Notes: generated from the letters alone by a model not told the origin. A stretch of 40,470 nt of DNA from an uncultured Collinsella sp. (GCA_905198825.1 CAJKEF010000002.1:1-40470); one strand, 5' to 3'. Shown: positions 32,304 through 40,470, numbered from the stretch's first letter. Numbers and translations are program-made.

Positions 32304-33248
32304 TTAGTTGCCCGATGCCGTGTCTTGGCTCGAGCTGTCTGATGCCGTGCCGGAAGCGGTTCCGCTCGAACTGTTGGTGTTGCTATTGTCGGTAGATCCC
32401 GTGCCCGATGCATTGCCGCTCGTCTGGTCGCCTGTGCTCGGTTGAGAGCCGTCAGTCGTTTGGCTTGAGTCGGTCGTGCCGGATTGCGTGCCGCCGCTGT
32501 TCGCAGAGGAATCAGCGCTCTGCGACTGATCAGGGGTGTTCGAGGACGAGTCGGTGGATGCTGAGGTGCCCTGCGAGTCGTCCTGCTGGTTTTGCGATTG
32601 ACCGGTGTTATCCGCGTCGTGCTCGGTCGTATGCGACGAAAGGATCGGCTCGGGGCGCTCGCCCAGGCCCTCACCGGCAGTGGTGATAAGGATGGCGCCG
32701 GCGCAGGCGATGACCGCGACGATGGCGATGGCGATCGAGAAGATGATGACCTTCTTTTGCGTCTGGCTGCGCTCTGCCGCCGCCTTGGCGCGCAGGCTGT
32801 CGGGGGCGACGCGCGCCGTGGTCGCGCACCCCGCAATCTGGCGCATCTCCTGCGTAGTCGCGGCGCCGCCCAGGTGCTCCTCGGCATCAAACTCAACGGG
32901 CTCATAGGCGCCGGCGGGGTAGTCGACGTCGGCGTGCGTACCTTTGAGGGCTTTGGCGCTGGCAGAGATAAAGTGGCGGTAGACCTGCGAGGACACAACG
33001 GTGATGACCGAGCTCACGGCGGCGCCAATTACTGAACCGGCAATACCAATCTTGGAAGCAAGCGCGACGCTCGTGGCGGCGGCTGCGGCGCCGGCGATGA
33101 TCTGGGGAATGGAAATGTCATCGAACAGGCCCTTTTTGGGCGCGATGGCCATGGTCTGTCCGATGGAATGGTTTTCGTGAACGCCGTTGTTGAGCGCGGC
33201 TGGTGTCATGACGCGCGTGCGCGGCGCGTCGGTGTACTTGGTTGTCAT
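32304..33248 (-). CDS. Membrane protein with Ser/Thr-rich tail
   Basis: 314 residues, not recognised. After about 55 polar residues, IPQIIAGAAAAATSVALASKIGIAGSVIGAAVSSVITVVSSQVYRHFI (about 46-93) looks like one or two Gly/Ala-rich membrane helices. KKVIIFSIAIAIVAVIACAGAILITTAG (about 166-193) is a clear membrane helix. The last 110 residues are Ser/Thr/Asp/Gly/Gln low complexity and probably lie outside the cell, like wall-spanning stalks, but no sorting signal is present. GGGAGG precedes ATG 33248. It diverges from nadE. Confidence 0.75.
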   Translation of the reverse strand: MTTKYTDAPRTRVMTPAALNNGVHENHSIGQTMAIAPKKGLFDDISIPQIIAGAAAAATSVALASKIGIAGSVIGAAVSSVITVVSSQVYRHFISASAKALKGTHADVDYPAGAYEPVEFDAEEHLGGAATTQEMRQIAGCATTARVAPDSLRAKAAAERSQTQKKVIIFSIAIAIVAVIACAGAILITTAGEGLGERPEPILSSHTTEHDADNTGQSQNQQDDSQGTSASTDSSSNTPDQSQSADSSANSGGTQSGTTDSSQTTDGSQPSTGDQTSGNASGTGSTDNSNTNSSSGTASGTASDSSSQDTASGN

Positions 33249-33357
33249 ACGGGGCCCTCCCGGTGTAAATCTGCTTCGTTTCATGTAGCCATCAGGGTAC
33301 CCACCAGATGTGAATCGTACGTGACATTTAACAGATATCATCAACTCATCAATTGCT

Positions 33358-33403
33358 CACCAAGTTGGTGGGATGCGGTTACACCCGGCGGTTGAACTAC
33401 AAT
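33358..33403 (+). promoter_or_regulatory. nadE promoter region with palindrome
   Basis: CACCAAGTTGGTG (33358-33370) is a perfect palindrome around a central G, 28 bases upstream of TACAAT (33398-33403), the probable -10. No good -35 is present, so an activator or repressor site is plausible. The regulator is unknown. Confidence 0.4.
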
Positions 33404-33451
33404 AGGGCTTGCTAATTGTTGTGAATGGCGTCTACGCACGGGAGCATTCTT

Positions 33452-35431
33452 ATGAATCTTCACCTTTCTCAGTCTGATGGCTTTTTGCGTGTGGCGGCGG
33501 CGTCGCCGCGGATTCGCGTGGCCGATGTCGAGGGCAATGCCGAGGTTGCGCTGGCGGCTGTTCGCGAGGCTACCGAGCGCGGCGTCCGCGCGCTGGTGCT
33601 GCCCGAGCTTAACCTGACCGGCTATACCGCGGCTGATCTGTTCCATAACCGTACATTGCTGCATGCCTGCGAGACCGCACTGGCACATATTCTCGATGAA
33701 ACCCGCGAGCTGCCGATTGTCTTTACCATCGGTCTTCCCGTTGCAGTTGCCGAGAATATCTACAACTGCGCCGCCGTGTGCTGCGCGGGCGAGCTTTTGG
33801 GTCTTACGGCCAAGAAGTATCTGCCCAACTATGGCGAGTTCTACGAGCGCCGCTGGTTTGCTCCGGCGCCCGCAGATCCTGTGTGGGTCGAGTTTGCCGG
33901 TCAGGGTCCGGTTCCGCTGGGTTCGGGGCTTGTCTACCGCTGCTGTGATGAAGGTGCCGAGGACATGGTGCTGGGCGTTGAGGTCTGCGAGGACCTGTGG
34001 GTGCCGGCGCCCCCTTCGACCGAGATGGCGCTTGCCGGTGCGACGGTGATTCTCAATCCGTCGGCCTCGGACGAGATTATCGGTAAGGCAGACTATCGCC
34101 GCAGCCTTATCTCCAATCAGAGCGCGCGCCTGTACTGCGCCTATGCCTACGCGGACGCGAGCGAGGGCGAGTCCACGACCGACATGGTCTTTGCGGGTGA
34201 GAACCTCGTCTACGAAAACGGCTCGAAGCTCGCCGCCACCAAACTGCTTACCTGCGATATGGCCATCGCCGACGTTGACCTTGACCGCCTGGTTGCCGAG
34301 CGCCGTCGCTCGACGACGTGGACGCGCGCGGACGATGCGCCGGAGGCCACGACCGTTGAATTTTCGTTTGAGGGCGTGCTGGCAGACGAACCTGTCCTGC
34401 ACGATGCACTCGGCATCGACCGTGTCTTCCCCCGTGCGCCCTTTGTGCCGGCCGACCATGGCGACCTGGCCGAGCGCTGCGAGACCATCCTCGACCTGCA
34501 GACCGCCGGCCTCAAGACCCGCCTTGCCCATACGGGTACCAAGGCTGCGGTCATCGGTCTTTCGGGTGGCTTGGACTCCACGCTGGCACTGCTTGTGACC
34601 GTGCGTGCCTTCGATGCGCTGGGGCTGCCGCGCACCGGTATCACGGCCGTGTCCATGCCCGGCTTTGGCACGACGCATCGTACCAAGTCGAATGCCGAGT
34701 CGCTCGCTCACGACCTGGGTGTGAGCTTCCGCGAGGTTTCGATCCACGCGGCTGTGGAACAGCACTTCAAGGACATAGAGCACGACCCGGCAGTTCAGGA
34801 TGTGACCTACGAGAACAGCCAGGCGCGCGAGCGTACGCAGATTCTGATGGACCTGGCCAACCAGGCTGGCGGTTTTGTCATCGGCACGGGCGACCTGTCG
34901 GAGCTGGCGCTCGGTTGGGCTACCTATAACGGCGACCACATGAGCATGTACGCCGTCAACGCGAGCGTGCCCAAGACGCTTGTGCGCCATCTGGTGCGTT
35001 ATGCCGCCGATGTCTTTGGCGGGCGTATTGCCGAGGTCTTGCTCGACATCCTCGATACGCCGGTATCCCCCGAGCTTCTGCCGCCCACGGGCGACGGCGA
35101 AATTGCGCAGAAGACTGAGGATTTGGTGGGCCCGTACGAGCTGCACGACTACTTCCTCTACTACCTGCTGCGTTTTGGCTTTGAGCCCGGCAAGATCTAC
35201 CGCATGGCGCTCAAGAGCTTCGAGGGCGTCTATGACGCCAAGACCGTCCACACGTGGTTGCGTACGTTCTACCGTCGCTTCTTTGCTCAGCAGTTTAAGC
35301 GCAGCTGCCTGCCCGATGGTCCCAAGGTGGGCTCGGTGACGCTCAGCCCGCGCGGCGATTGGCGTATGCCGAGTGACGCCAGCTCGCGTCTGTGGCTTGC
35401 GCAGATCGATGCGCTCAATGCAATTGACTAA
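33452..35431 (+). CDS. nadE: Glutamine-dependent NAD+ synthetase
   Basis: 659 residues, the large glutamine-using form. The N-terminal nitrilase-type glutaminase shows the triad Glu52 (LPELNLTGY), Lys121 (TAKKYLPNYGEFYERRWF) and Cys178 (GVEVCEDLW), at positions matching mycobacterial NadE. The C-terminal synthetase has the ATP loop GLSGGLDST, then FGTTHRTKSNAESLAHDLG and GTGDLSELALGWATYNGDHMSMY. It makes NAD+ from deamido-NAD, ATP and glutamine-derived ammonia in the cytoplasm. ATG 33452 follows GGGAG; ATG 33425 upstream lacks a site. Confidence 0.95.
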   Translation: MNLHLSQSDGFLRVAAASPRIRVADVEGNAEVALAAVREATERGVRALVLPELNLTGYTAADLFHNRTLLHACETALAHILDETRELPIVFTIGLPVAVAENIYNCAAVCCAGELLGLTAKKYLPNYGEFYERRWFAPAPADPVWVEFAGQGPVPLGSGLVYRCCDEGAEDMVLGVEVCEDLWVPAPPSTEMALAGATVILNPSASDEIIGKADYRRSLISNQSARLYCAYAYADASEGESTTDMVFAGENLVYENGSKLAATKLLTCDMAIADVDLDRLVAERRRSTTWTRADDAPEATTVEFSFEGVLADEPVLHDALGIDRVFPRAPFVPADHGDLAERCETILDLQTAGLKTRLAHTGTKAAVIGLSGGLDSTLALLVTVRAFDALGLPRTGITAVSMPGFGTTHRTKSNAESLAHDLGVSFREVSIHAAVEQHFKDIEHDPAVQDVTYENSQARERTQILMDLANQAGGFVIGTGDLSELALGWATYNGDHMSMYAVNASVPKTLVRHLVRYAADVFGGRIAEVLLDILDTPVSPELLPPTGDGEIAQKTEDLVGPYELHDYFLYYLLRFGFEPGKIYRMALKSFEGVYDAKTVHTWLRTFYRRFFAQQFKRSCLPDGPKVGSVTLSPRGDWRMPSDASSRLWLAQIDALNAID

Positions 35432-35499
35432 GGTTGGCTAAATTGAACCAATACGGGGGTTGCAAGCGTTACACTTTTGCAATCTGATGGCCCGTATCG

Positions 35500-35530
35500 C
35501 GCGGCGCTCTTGTCGGAGCGCCGCGTTTTT
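35500..35530 (+). terminator. Terminator-shaped hairpin before the aminotransferase start
   Basis: CGCGGCGCTC (35500-35509) and GAGCGCCGCG (35516-35525) pair perfectly around TTGTCG, followed by TTTTT. It is a textbook intrinsic terminator 69 bases after nadE, but only 19 bases remain before the next ATG, too few for a promoter. It may therefore also act as an attenuator. Confidence 0.85.
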
Positions 35531-35549
35531 CATATCGAAAGGTGGCACC

Positions 35550-36713
35550 ATGCAGGCATCGCAGCGTCTCGACCGCTTTGGCGCGGAGGTCTTCGCCTCG
35601 CTCAACAACAAACTGCTCGCGCTGAAGGCTCAGGGCAAGACCATTTACAACATGAGCGTGGGCACGCCCGACTTTAAGCCGTACGACCACGTGGTCGAGG
35701 CGCTCACGCAAGCAGCCAAAGATCCCGAGATGTGGAAGTATGCCCTGCGTGACCTGCCCGAACTCAAGCAGGCCGTGTGCGATTACTATGAGCGTCGCTT
35801 TGGTGTCTCCGGCATTACGCCGTCCATGGTGCAGTCGTGCAACGGCACGCAGGAGGGCGTGGGCCATTTGGGCCTGGCCCTGCTCGATCCGGGCGACACT
35901 ATTTTGGTTCCCGATCCGTGCTACCCGGTCTTTGAGGCGGGTGCCAAGATCGCCGATGCCAAGCTCGAGTACTATCCGCTGGTTGCCGAGCACAATTACC
36001 TGCCCTATGTGGCGGGCATCGATTCCGAAGTGGCCGACCGCGCCAAGTATATGATCGTGTCGCTGCCCGCCAACCCGGTGGGCTCGGTGGGCACGCCCGA
36101 GATCTACGAGGAGATCATCGCTTTTGCCCGCGAGCACGACCTGCTCATCGTCCATGACAACGCGTACTCCGACATCGTGTTCGACGGCGAGCCGGGCGGC
36201 AGCTTCTTGCAGTATCCCGGTGCGCTCGAGGTGGGCGTTGAGTTCTTCTCGCTCTCCAAGTCGTTTAACGTCACCGGTGCTCGCATCGGCTTTTTGGTCG
36301 GCCGCGAGGACGTGGTCTCTGCCTTTGCCAAGCTACGCAGCCAGATCGACTTTGGCATGTTCTTCCCGATCCAGAAAGCTGCTATCGCCTGCCTGAACGG
36401 TCCGCGTGATGAGGTCGAGGCGCAGCGTCTGAAGTACCAGGAGCGTCGCGATGCCCTGTGCGACGGTCTTGAGGGCCTGGGCTGGGAGCGTCCCAACGCG
36501 CATGGCTCCATGTTTGTGTGGGCCAAGCTTCCCGGTGGTCGCACCGATTCCATGGCGTTTTGCGAGGAGCTCATGGAGAAGGCCGGTGTTGTGGTGACGC
36601 CGGGCGCGAGCTTTGGTCCTTCGGGCGAGGGGCACGTGCGCATGGCGCTGGTTTTGCCGCCCGACCAGATCGCTTTGGCTGTCGAGGCCATCCGCGAAGC
36701 GGGCCTGTATTAG
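35550..36713 (+). CDS. PLP-dependent class I/II aminotransferase
   Basis: 387 residues, fold type I. Cofactor Lys237 in SLSKSFNVTGARIGF, Asp203 and Tyr206 in HDNAYSDIVF, Asn in LPANPVGS, and Arg in HVRMALV for the substrate carboxylate. It resembles the aspartate/LL-diaminopimelate aminotransferase-like group, so amino acid or diaminopimelate biosynthesis is possible; the exact substrate is not clear. ATG 35550 follows GAAAGGTGG. The frame is open upstream through the hairpin at 35500, which is leader rather than coding. Confidence 0.9.
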   Translation: MQASQRLDRFGAEVFASLNNKLLALKAQGKTIYNMSVGTPDFKPYDHVVEALTQAAKDPEMWKYALRDLPELKQAVCDYYERRFGVSGITPSMVQSCNGTQEGVGHLGLALLDPGDTILVPDPCYPVFEAGAKIADAKLEYYPLVAEHNYLPYVAGIDSEVADRAKYMIVSLPANPVGSVGTPEIYEEIIAFAREHDLLIVHDNAYSDIVFDGEPGGSFLQYPGALEVGVEFFSLSKSFNVTGARIGFLVGREDVVSAFAKLRSQIDFGMFFPIQKAAIACLNGPRDEVEAQRLKYQERRDALCDGLEGLGWERPNAHGSMFVWAKLPGGRTDSMAFCEELMEKAGVVVTPGASFGPSGEGHVRMALVLPPDQIALAVEAIREAGLY

Positions 36714-36857
36714 AAAGCCATTTCGGCTCGTCAATAGCTCGAAACCGATTTCGTGCAGTTATTTTACGAATTCTGCAAATAATTTCGGCAAACGGTCGAT
36801 ATTTGGCTGCGAATAGGAGCATAATCAAAGTCCCGATTGGATGTATTGGGATTACGG

Positions 36858-36891
36858 CAAGCCGCTCGGGTCGTTCCCGGGCGGCTTGTTT
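36858..36891 (+). promoter_or_regulatory. Hairpin in the ldh leader
   Basis: CAAGCCGCTCGGG (36858-36870) pairs with CCCGGGCGGCTTG (36876-36888), one G-U-type mismatch, five-base loop, then TTTG. It stands 145 bases after the aminotransferase and 26 before the ldh start, so it is probably part of the ldh leader. A 24-codon frame from ATG 36841 spans it and its stop TAA overlaps the ldh ATG (TAATG). Confidence 0.6.
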
Positions 36892-36914
36892 GTGGAGAGA
36901 GATGGGAGTTTCTA

Positions 36915-37865
36915 ATGGTTAACGAGAAGAAGGTCGCTATTGTCGGCTGCGGTTTCGTCGGTTCGTCTTCGGCGTTCGCGCTGATGCAGAGTGGTCTGTT
37001 CTCCGAGATGGTTCTCATCGACGTGGACAAGAACCGCGCTGAGGGTGAGGCTCTGGATATCGCGCACGGCATGACGTTTGCCGAGCCGATGAAGATCTAC
37101 GCCGGCGATTATTCCGATGTCGCCGACGCCGCCATGATCGTCGTCACCGCTGGCGCTGCCCAGAAGCCCGGTGAGACCCGCCTGGACCTGGTCAATAAGA
37201 ACGTCAGCATCTTTAAGTCCATTATTCCCGAGATTAAGAAGTCTGGCTTCGACGGCATTCTGCTCATCGTCTCCAACCCGGTCGACGTTCTGACCTACGC
37301 CGCCATCAAGATGTCCGGCCTGCCCGAGGGCCATGTCATCGGCTCCGGCACCGTGCTCGACACCGGCCGTCTGCAGCAGATGCTCGGCGCTCACGTCGAG
37401 GTTGACCCGCGCGATGTCCAGGCCTACGTCATGGGCGAGCACGGTGACTCCGAGTTCGTCGCTTGGTCCAGCGCTCAGGTTGCCGGCGTGCCGCTGAACA
37501 CCTTCTGTGAGCTTCACGGCCACCTGGAGCATGAGGCTGCCGAGAAGCGCATCGCCGAGGACGTCAAGAACTCCGCCTACACCATCATCGAGAAGAAGCA
37601 CGCCACCTACTACGGTGTCGCTATGGCCGTCAAGCGCATCTGCACTGCCGTCATGCGCGATGAGCAGACCGTTCTGCCTGTCTCCTCGCTCATGGTGGGC
37701 GAGTACGGCCTGTCCGATCTGGCCATCTCCATGCCGACGGTCGTTGGCCGCGACGGCGTCGTTTGCCGCGTTCCCGTGCCGCTGAACGATGACGAGCAGC
37801 ATGAGCTCACCGTCTCTGCAAAGGCCCTTAAGGAAATCATCGACAGCGTTGATTTCTCCTGCTAA
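36915..37865 (+). CDS. ldh: L-lactate dehydrogenase
   Basis: 316 residues. NAD loop VGCGFVGSSSAFAL, acidic LIDVD, substrate loop TAGAAQKPGETRLDL with Gln83 (lactate rather than malate specificity) and Arg89, SNPVDVLTY, GSGTVLDTGRLQ, and the active-site signature MGEHGDSE with catalytic His176. It reduces pyruvate to L-lactate and regenerates NAD+ during fermentation. ATG 36915 follows GGGAG; upstream frame is leader. A strong terminator follows. Confidence 0.95.
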   Translation: MVNEKKVAIVGCGFVGSSSAFALMQSGLFSEMVLIDVDKNRAEGEALDIAHGMTFAEPMKIYAGDYSDVADAAMIVVTAGAAQKPGETRLDLVNKNVSIFKSIIPEIKKSGFDGILLIVSNPVDVLTYAAIKMSGLPEGHVIGSGTVLDTGRLQQMLGAHVEVDPRDVQAYVMGEHGDSEFVAWSSAQVAGVPLNTFCELHGHLEHEAAEKRIAEDVKNSAYTIIEKKHATYYGVAMAVKRICTAVMRDEQTVLPVSSLMVGEYGLSDLAISMPTVVGRDGVVCRVPVPLNDDEQHELTVSAKALKEIIDSVDFSC

Positions 37866-37896
37866 ATCAAGCTCGCTAGAGCGAAAAGCTACAATG

Positions 37897-37932
37897 AAGG
37901 CGCCCGGATTCATGTGACCCGGGCGCCTTTTT
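37897..37932 (+). terminator. ldh terminator
   Basis: AAGGCGCCCGG (37897-37907) and CCGGGCGCCTT (37919-37929) pair perfectly with T residues after, 31 bases past the stop. Confidence 0.92.
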
Positions 37933-38006
37933 GGTGCATTGGGGACAGGTTTGTTTGCATCAAATGAGGTGCAATCGGTGCAAAACCAGCCTGTCCCCCT
38001 TGCACC
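37933..38006. repeat. GGGGACAGG-type palindromic repeat, copy 4
   Basis: The left arm GGTGCATTGGGGACAGG continues TTTGTTTGCA (37933-37959); the right arm (37979-38006) is its inverted copy with a few mismatches, reading CCTGTCCCCCTTGCACC at its end. The core GGGACAGG is shared with copy 2, while the flanking GGTGCA is shared with 39191-39234. Confidence 0.65.
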
Positions 38007-38024
38007 ATTGTTGATGGGAGGGCC

Positions 38025-39185
38025 ATGTCGGATTCGCCTAATTTTTTGACCTATGCCCAGACGGCGTTTGATCCGTTTGAGGAGCGGCCGTTCTGCGCGG
38101 TGGATAGCCTGGTCTTTGCGTGGTTGTCCTATTTGCGTTTGCCGGGTGATATGGCGGAGCTGACGAACTGGCAGGGCCTAGACGTACGCGAGCTGCTGCG
38201 TGCCGAGTGCTACCGGGACATGATTGGCGACTTGTGGGACCCGGAGGGTAGCAGGGCCTTGTTGGAGGCCGTGGCAGCAAGTCCTCGCTACCGTGGCGTG
38301 AACGTTTGCGGCTATCGTGCCGTGAGCGATGTGGTGGCGACGGAGCAGTTTGCAGCCATGACGTTCCGGTTTCCGGCGGGGTTTAGCTATCTTTCCTTCC
38401 GGGGGACCGACAGCACGATTGTGGGCTGGAAAGAGGACTTTAACATGGCGTTTCGGTATCCTGTGCCGGCCCAGGAATCCGCGGCGCGTTATGTGGACGA
38501 GGCGGCGGATGCGATTGACGGGCCGCTTTTGTGCGGAGGTCATTCCAAGGGTGGAAACCTTGCGGTGTACGGTGCGGCGATGTGTTCCGATGCCGCCCGT
38601 GAGCGAATCGAACGGGCGTATTCCCATGATGGTCCGGGCTTCGTCGAGGAGTTTCTGAACGGCAACGCCTTTGCGAGCCTTTCTGGTCGTATCGATAAAA
38701 CCCTGCCCCAGTCTTCGATCTTCGGCATGATGTTCGAGACGCAGGAGGACTATGCCATCGTTGAGAGCACCGAGTTCAGCCTGCTGCAGCACAATCCCTT
38801 TAGCTGGGTGGTCGACGGCTGCGATTTTGTGTATTGCGAACGCCTGTCTGCTGGCGCGCGATATGTTGACGGCTCTATTCGCGAGATGCTGCTTGCAGTG
38901 TCACCTGGCGAGCGCGAGCGTTTTATAGATGCGTTGTTCTCCGTGTTTGAGGCTACGGGTGCTGAGCGGTTTGCAGATATCGCTGGGAATCTGCGCGAGA
39001 GCCTGCCCGTGATGCTCCAGGCTGCGCAAGGCTTTGACAAGGATACGCGCCGTTTTGTCTCGCAGACCATCGTGGCAATCCTTAAATGCGCACTGCTGCC
39101 CAAACGACCTCAGATCGACATGCCCGCTGCCGGCAAGAGTTTGGCAGAACAGCTCGAGGCTTGGCAGTCCGAGCTCCTGCGCTAG
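38025..39185 (+). CDS. DUF2974 (Mbeg1-like) alpha/beta hydrolase
   Basis: 386 residues. YLSFRGTDSTIVGWKEDFNMAF and the nucleophile elbow GHSKGGNLAVYGA (Ser174) identify the DUF2974/Mbeg1-like family of lipase-fold proteins. SHDGPGF is a conserved block after it. A serine hydrolase on lipids or esters is likely, but no substrate is known for bacterial members. No signal peptide. ATG 38025 has GGGAGG just upstream. REP-type repeats flank it on both sides. Confidence 0.85.
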   Translation: MSDSPNFLTYAQTAFDPFEERPFCAVDSLVFAWLSYLRLPGDMAELTNWQGLDVRELLRAECYRDMIGDLWDPEGSRALLEAVAASPRYRGVNVCGYRAVSDVVATEQFAAMTFRFPAGFSYLSFRGTDSTIVGWKEDFNMAFRYPVPAQESAARYVDEAADAIDGPLLCGGHSKGGNLAVYGAAMCSDAARERIERAYSHDGPGFVEEFLNGNAFASLSGRIDKTLPQSSIFGMMFETQEDYAIVESTEFSLLQHNPFSWVVDGCDFVYCERLSAGARYVDGSIREMLLAVSPGERERFIDALFSVFEATGAERFADIAGNLRESLPVMLQAAQGFDKDTRRFVSQTIVAILKCALLPKRPQIDMPAAGKSLAEQLEAWQSELLR

Positions 39186-39190
39186 CCATT

Positions 39191-39234
39191 GGTGCAAAGC
39201 AACCTGCCCCCGATGCGTCAACCTTCGATGCACC
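39191..39234. repeat. Degenerate GGGGACAGG-type repeat
   Basis: GGTGCAAAGCAACCTGCCCC followed after a gap by TGCACC (39229-39234) is a worn copy of the element at 37933-38006. Confidence 0.4.
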
Positions 39235-39252
39235 TGGGGCTGGCTCGACCGC

Positions 39253-39258
39253 TATACT
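39253..39258 (+). promoter_or_regulatory. Possible -10 of the nucleoid protein gene
   Basis: TATACT, 30 bases upstream of the start; no -35 at normal spacing. Confidence 0.35.
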
Positions 39259-39287
39259 GGTTCGTGCCGAAATCGATCTAGAACGGA

Positions 39288-40301
39288 ATGCCGTATATGA
39301 AAATCAATCATGCGATTCTGCATATCCTGGACTTTGACTCTGCCGTCAACGTCATGAGCCAGCGCGAGCTCGATATCGAGAGCCGTACCGTGCGCAACTT
39401 CGTGACCACGCATCTGCGCCGCGCACGTACCTCGGCCGACAATAAACGCGCCACGTTTGCCGAGAACTCTGCGTTTGGCGGCGAGCTCAAGGGCTATTTC
39501 TTTGGCGAGCGCGAGTTCGTTGACCTGTCGCAGCAGATTGCGGAGTTTATTTCCTCCGAGCTCACCAAAGCCGAGAAAGCCGAGTCCACTGACGTGCTTG
39601 TGGCGGACTTTGACGACGATGAGGATGCCCGCTGGTTTGCCGTGATGCTGCTGGGCTCCAAGCAGGCTTTTATGCACGAAGTGGGCCGCGAGGAGGGGGA
39701 GGTGCGCAACGACATCGCGCGCCACTACGCCATTCTGCCGAACCCCTCGCAAAAGGTGCCGAGCTATGCCATCGTGCGCGCGAGTACCATGGAGATCGGC
39801 TATGTGGACAAGAAGCGCAAGATTGCCGGCGAGGATCGTATGCTTATCCCCGATGGCCTGCTGCAGTGCGACACGGGCGTGTCGGGCAAGGAAGTCATCG
39901 ATACCGTGACGCGTGTGGTCGAGGAAGTCGCCGAGGAGCACGGCGCCAACACGGCCGTGGCGCTCGCCAAGGTTAAGGCCGCTGTGGCCGAGAAGGTTGA
40001 AGATGACGAGGAGCTGCCGCCTTGGGATATCGTCGATGAGGTCTTTGAGGACGAGCCGGTCATCAAAGAAAGCGTGCGCGCGGCACTTACCGAGGAGAGG
40101 GTTCCCGAGCGCGTTCCCGTGGAGCGCAAGCAAGTCGAGCGCGCGGCCGTACGCAATCACAAGATCCGTACCGACACGGGTATCGAAATCAGCTTCCCGG
40201 CCGAGATGGGTTCGAATTCCGAGTACATCGAGTTCGTCAACGAGCCCAACGGCCTCATCTCCATCGAGCTCAAAAACATCGGGTCAATTGAGAATCGATA
40301 A
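39288..40301 (+). CDS. Nucleoid-associated protein (NdpA/YejK-like)
   Basis: 337 residues, PF04245-type. The opening INHAILHILDFDSAV and the central block VLVADFDDDEDARWFAVMLLGSKQAFMHEV, LPNPSQKVPSYAIVRASTMEIGYVDKK fit the NA37/YejK family, which associates with the nucleoid. The acidic section at about 215-265 and the C-terminal TGIEISFPAEMGSNSEYIEFVNEPNGLISIELKNI complete it. Its role in DNA compaction is not settled. Two in-frame ATGs (39288, 39297) are possible; ACGGA before the first is a weak site. A terminator follows the stop. Confidence 0.88.
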   Translation: MPYMKINHAILHILDFDSAVNVMSQRELDIESRTVRNFVTTHLRRARTSADNKRATFAENSAFGGELKGYFFGEREFVDLSQQIAEFISSELTKAEKAESTDVLVADFDDDEDARWFAVMLLGSKQAFMHEVGREEGEVRNDIARHYAILPNPSQKVPSYAIVRASTMEIGYVDKKRKIAGEDRMLIPDGLLQCDTGVSGKEVIDTVTRVVEEVAEEHGANTAVALAKVKAAVAEKVEDDEELPPWDIVDEVFEDEPVIKESVRAALTEERVPERVPVERKQVERAAVRNHKIRTDTGIEISFPAEMGSNSEYIEFVNEPNGLISIELKNIGSIENR

Positions 40302-40326
40302 ACTGCGCTTGAACTTCAGACAAAGC

Positions 40327-40360
40327 AAAGGCCGAAACCCTTCGGGACTTCGGCCTTTTT
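40327..40360. terminator. Bidirectional terminator after the nucleoid protein gene
   Basis: AAAGGCCGAA (40327-40336) and TTCGGCCTTT (40349-40358) pair around ACCCTTCGGGAC, itself a CCC-TTCG-GGG-like hairpin, with T residues following. Confidence 0.9.
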
Positions 40361-40380
40361 GCTTGGAGCTGAATTGAGTT

Positions 40381-40470
40381 GCAGACTGAGCATAAGTCAG
40401 CGAAAACGCCCCTAGGCGAGCAAGGTGACGTGAAAGAGGAGGGAAGCGTACTTCGGTACGCGACCGACGA
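40381..40470 (+). ncRNA. Candidate structured RNA leader, cut by window end
   Basis: After the terminator comes non-coding-looking sequence with GCGTAC-TTCG-GTACGC (40446-40461), a perfect six-base stem closed by a UUCG tetraloop, and GCC-CCTA-GGC (40408-40417). GGTGACGT (near 40424) would need its partner beyond the window. It may be a leader RNA, riboswitch-like element or start of a small RNA gene. It could also be a coding frame, since one frame is open from 40379. Family not recognised. Confidence 0.35.

Overview
The window reads as a chromosomal stretch from a high-GC member of the Coriobacteriia, most like Collinsella. This is inferred from gene content and style: DUF3793 next to flavodoxin, an actinobacterial-type SOS box, AGGAGG ribosome sites, GTG starts, a dense gene layout and a fermentative L-lactate dehydrogenase. 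No rRNA, tRNA, integrase, IS transposase or CRISPR array was seen. About 38 genes are supported; the starts given are the ones with a ribosome site, often shorter than the longest open frame.

Layout. 1-1.8 kb: an iron/metal corner with flavodoxin and a Cys-rich DUF3793 protein on the minus strand, diverging from a membrane-tethered heavy-metal-binding protein that has a CsoR-like copper operator at its promoter. 2.1-4.6 kb: a large surface protein with a signal peptide and an LPHAG sorting signal. 4.6-6.6 kb: an SOS mutagenesis operon (UmuC-like polymerase and YolD) with a near-consensus promoter and two LexA-type boxes. 6.7-9.2 kb: a protein resembling only the N-terminal domain of iron alcohol dehydrogenases, then pgi. 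9.3-12.2 kb: a minus-strand accessory operon of an unknown protein, a ClpP-like protease and a TM-less VirD4/TraG-type ATPase, with no other conjugation gene near. 12.7-14.3 kb: two HAD phosphatases.

14.4-25.8 kb is the most interesting region. A GntR/UTRA regulator is followed by ten same-strand genes: a YfcC/DcuC-type permease, a YtcJ-like amidohydrolase, a FrlC-like epimerase, a FrlB-like SIS deglycase, two FrlD-like PfkB kinases, a second amidohydrolase, YjbQ, a BtpA/SgcQ-like barrel protein and an FGGY kinase. The core looks like uptake, phosphorylation and deglycation of an Amadori compound (fructosamine). The two amidohydrolases with altered metal motifs and the YjbQ-BtpA-FGGY tail do not fit the textbook frl, fra or gfr loci, so the full route is probably undescribed.

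25.9-29 kb: tatD and tcdA on the minus strand, an unlisted 28-residue hydrophobic peptide behind an apparent LexA box (a candidate TisB-like SOS peptide), and an SdpR-SdpI pair. 29.1-40.3 kb: ettA, two low-complexity proteins of unknown function, nadE, an aminotransferase, L-ldh, a DUF2974 hydrolase and a nucleoid-associated protein. Terminator-shaped hairpins sit just upstream of the aminotransferase and ldh starts. A GGGACAGG-type palindromic repeat recurs in at least five intergenic sites. The window ends inside what may be a structured RNA leader.
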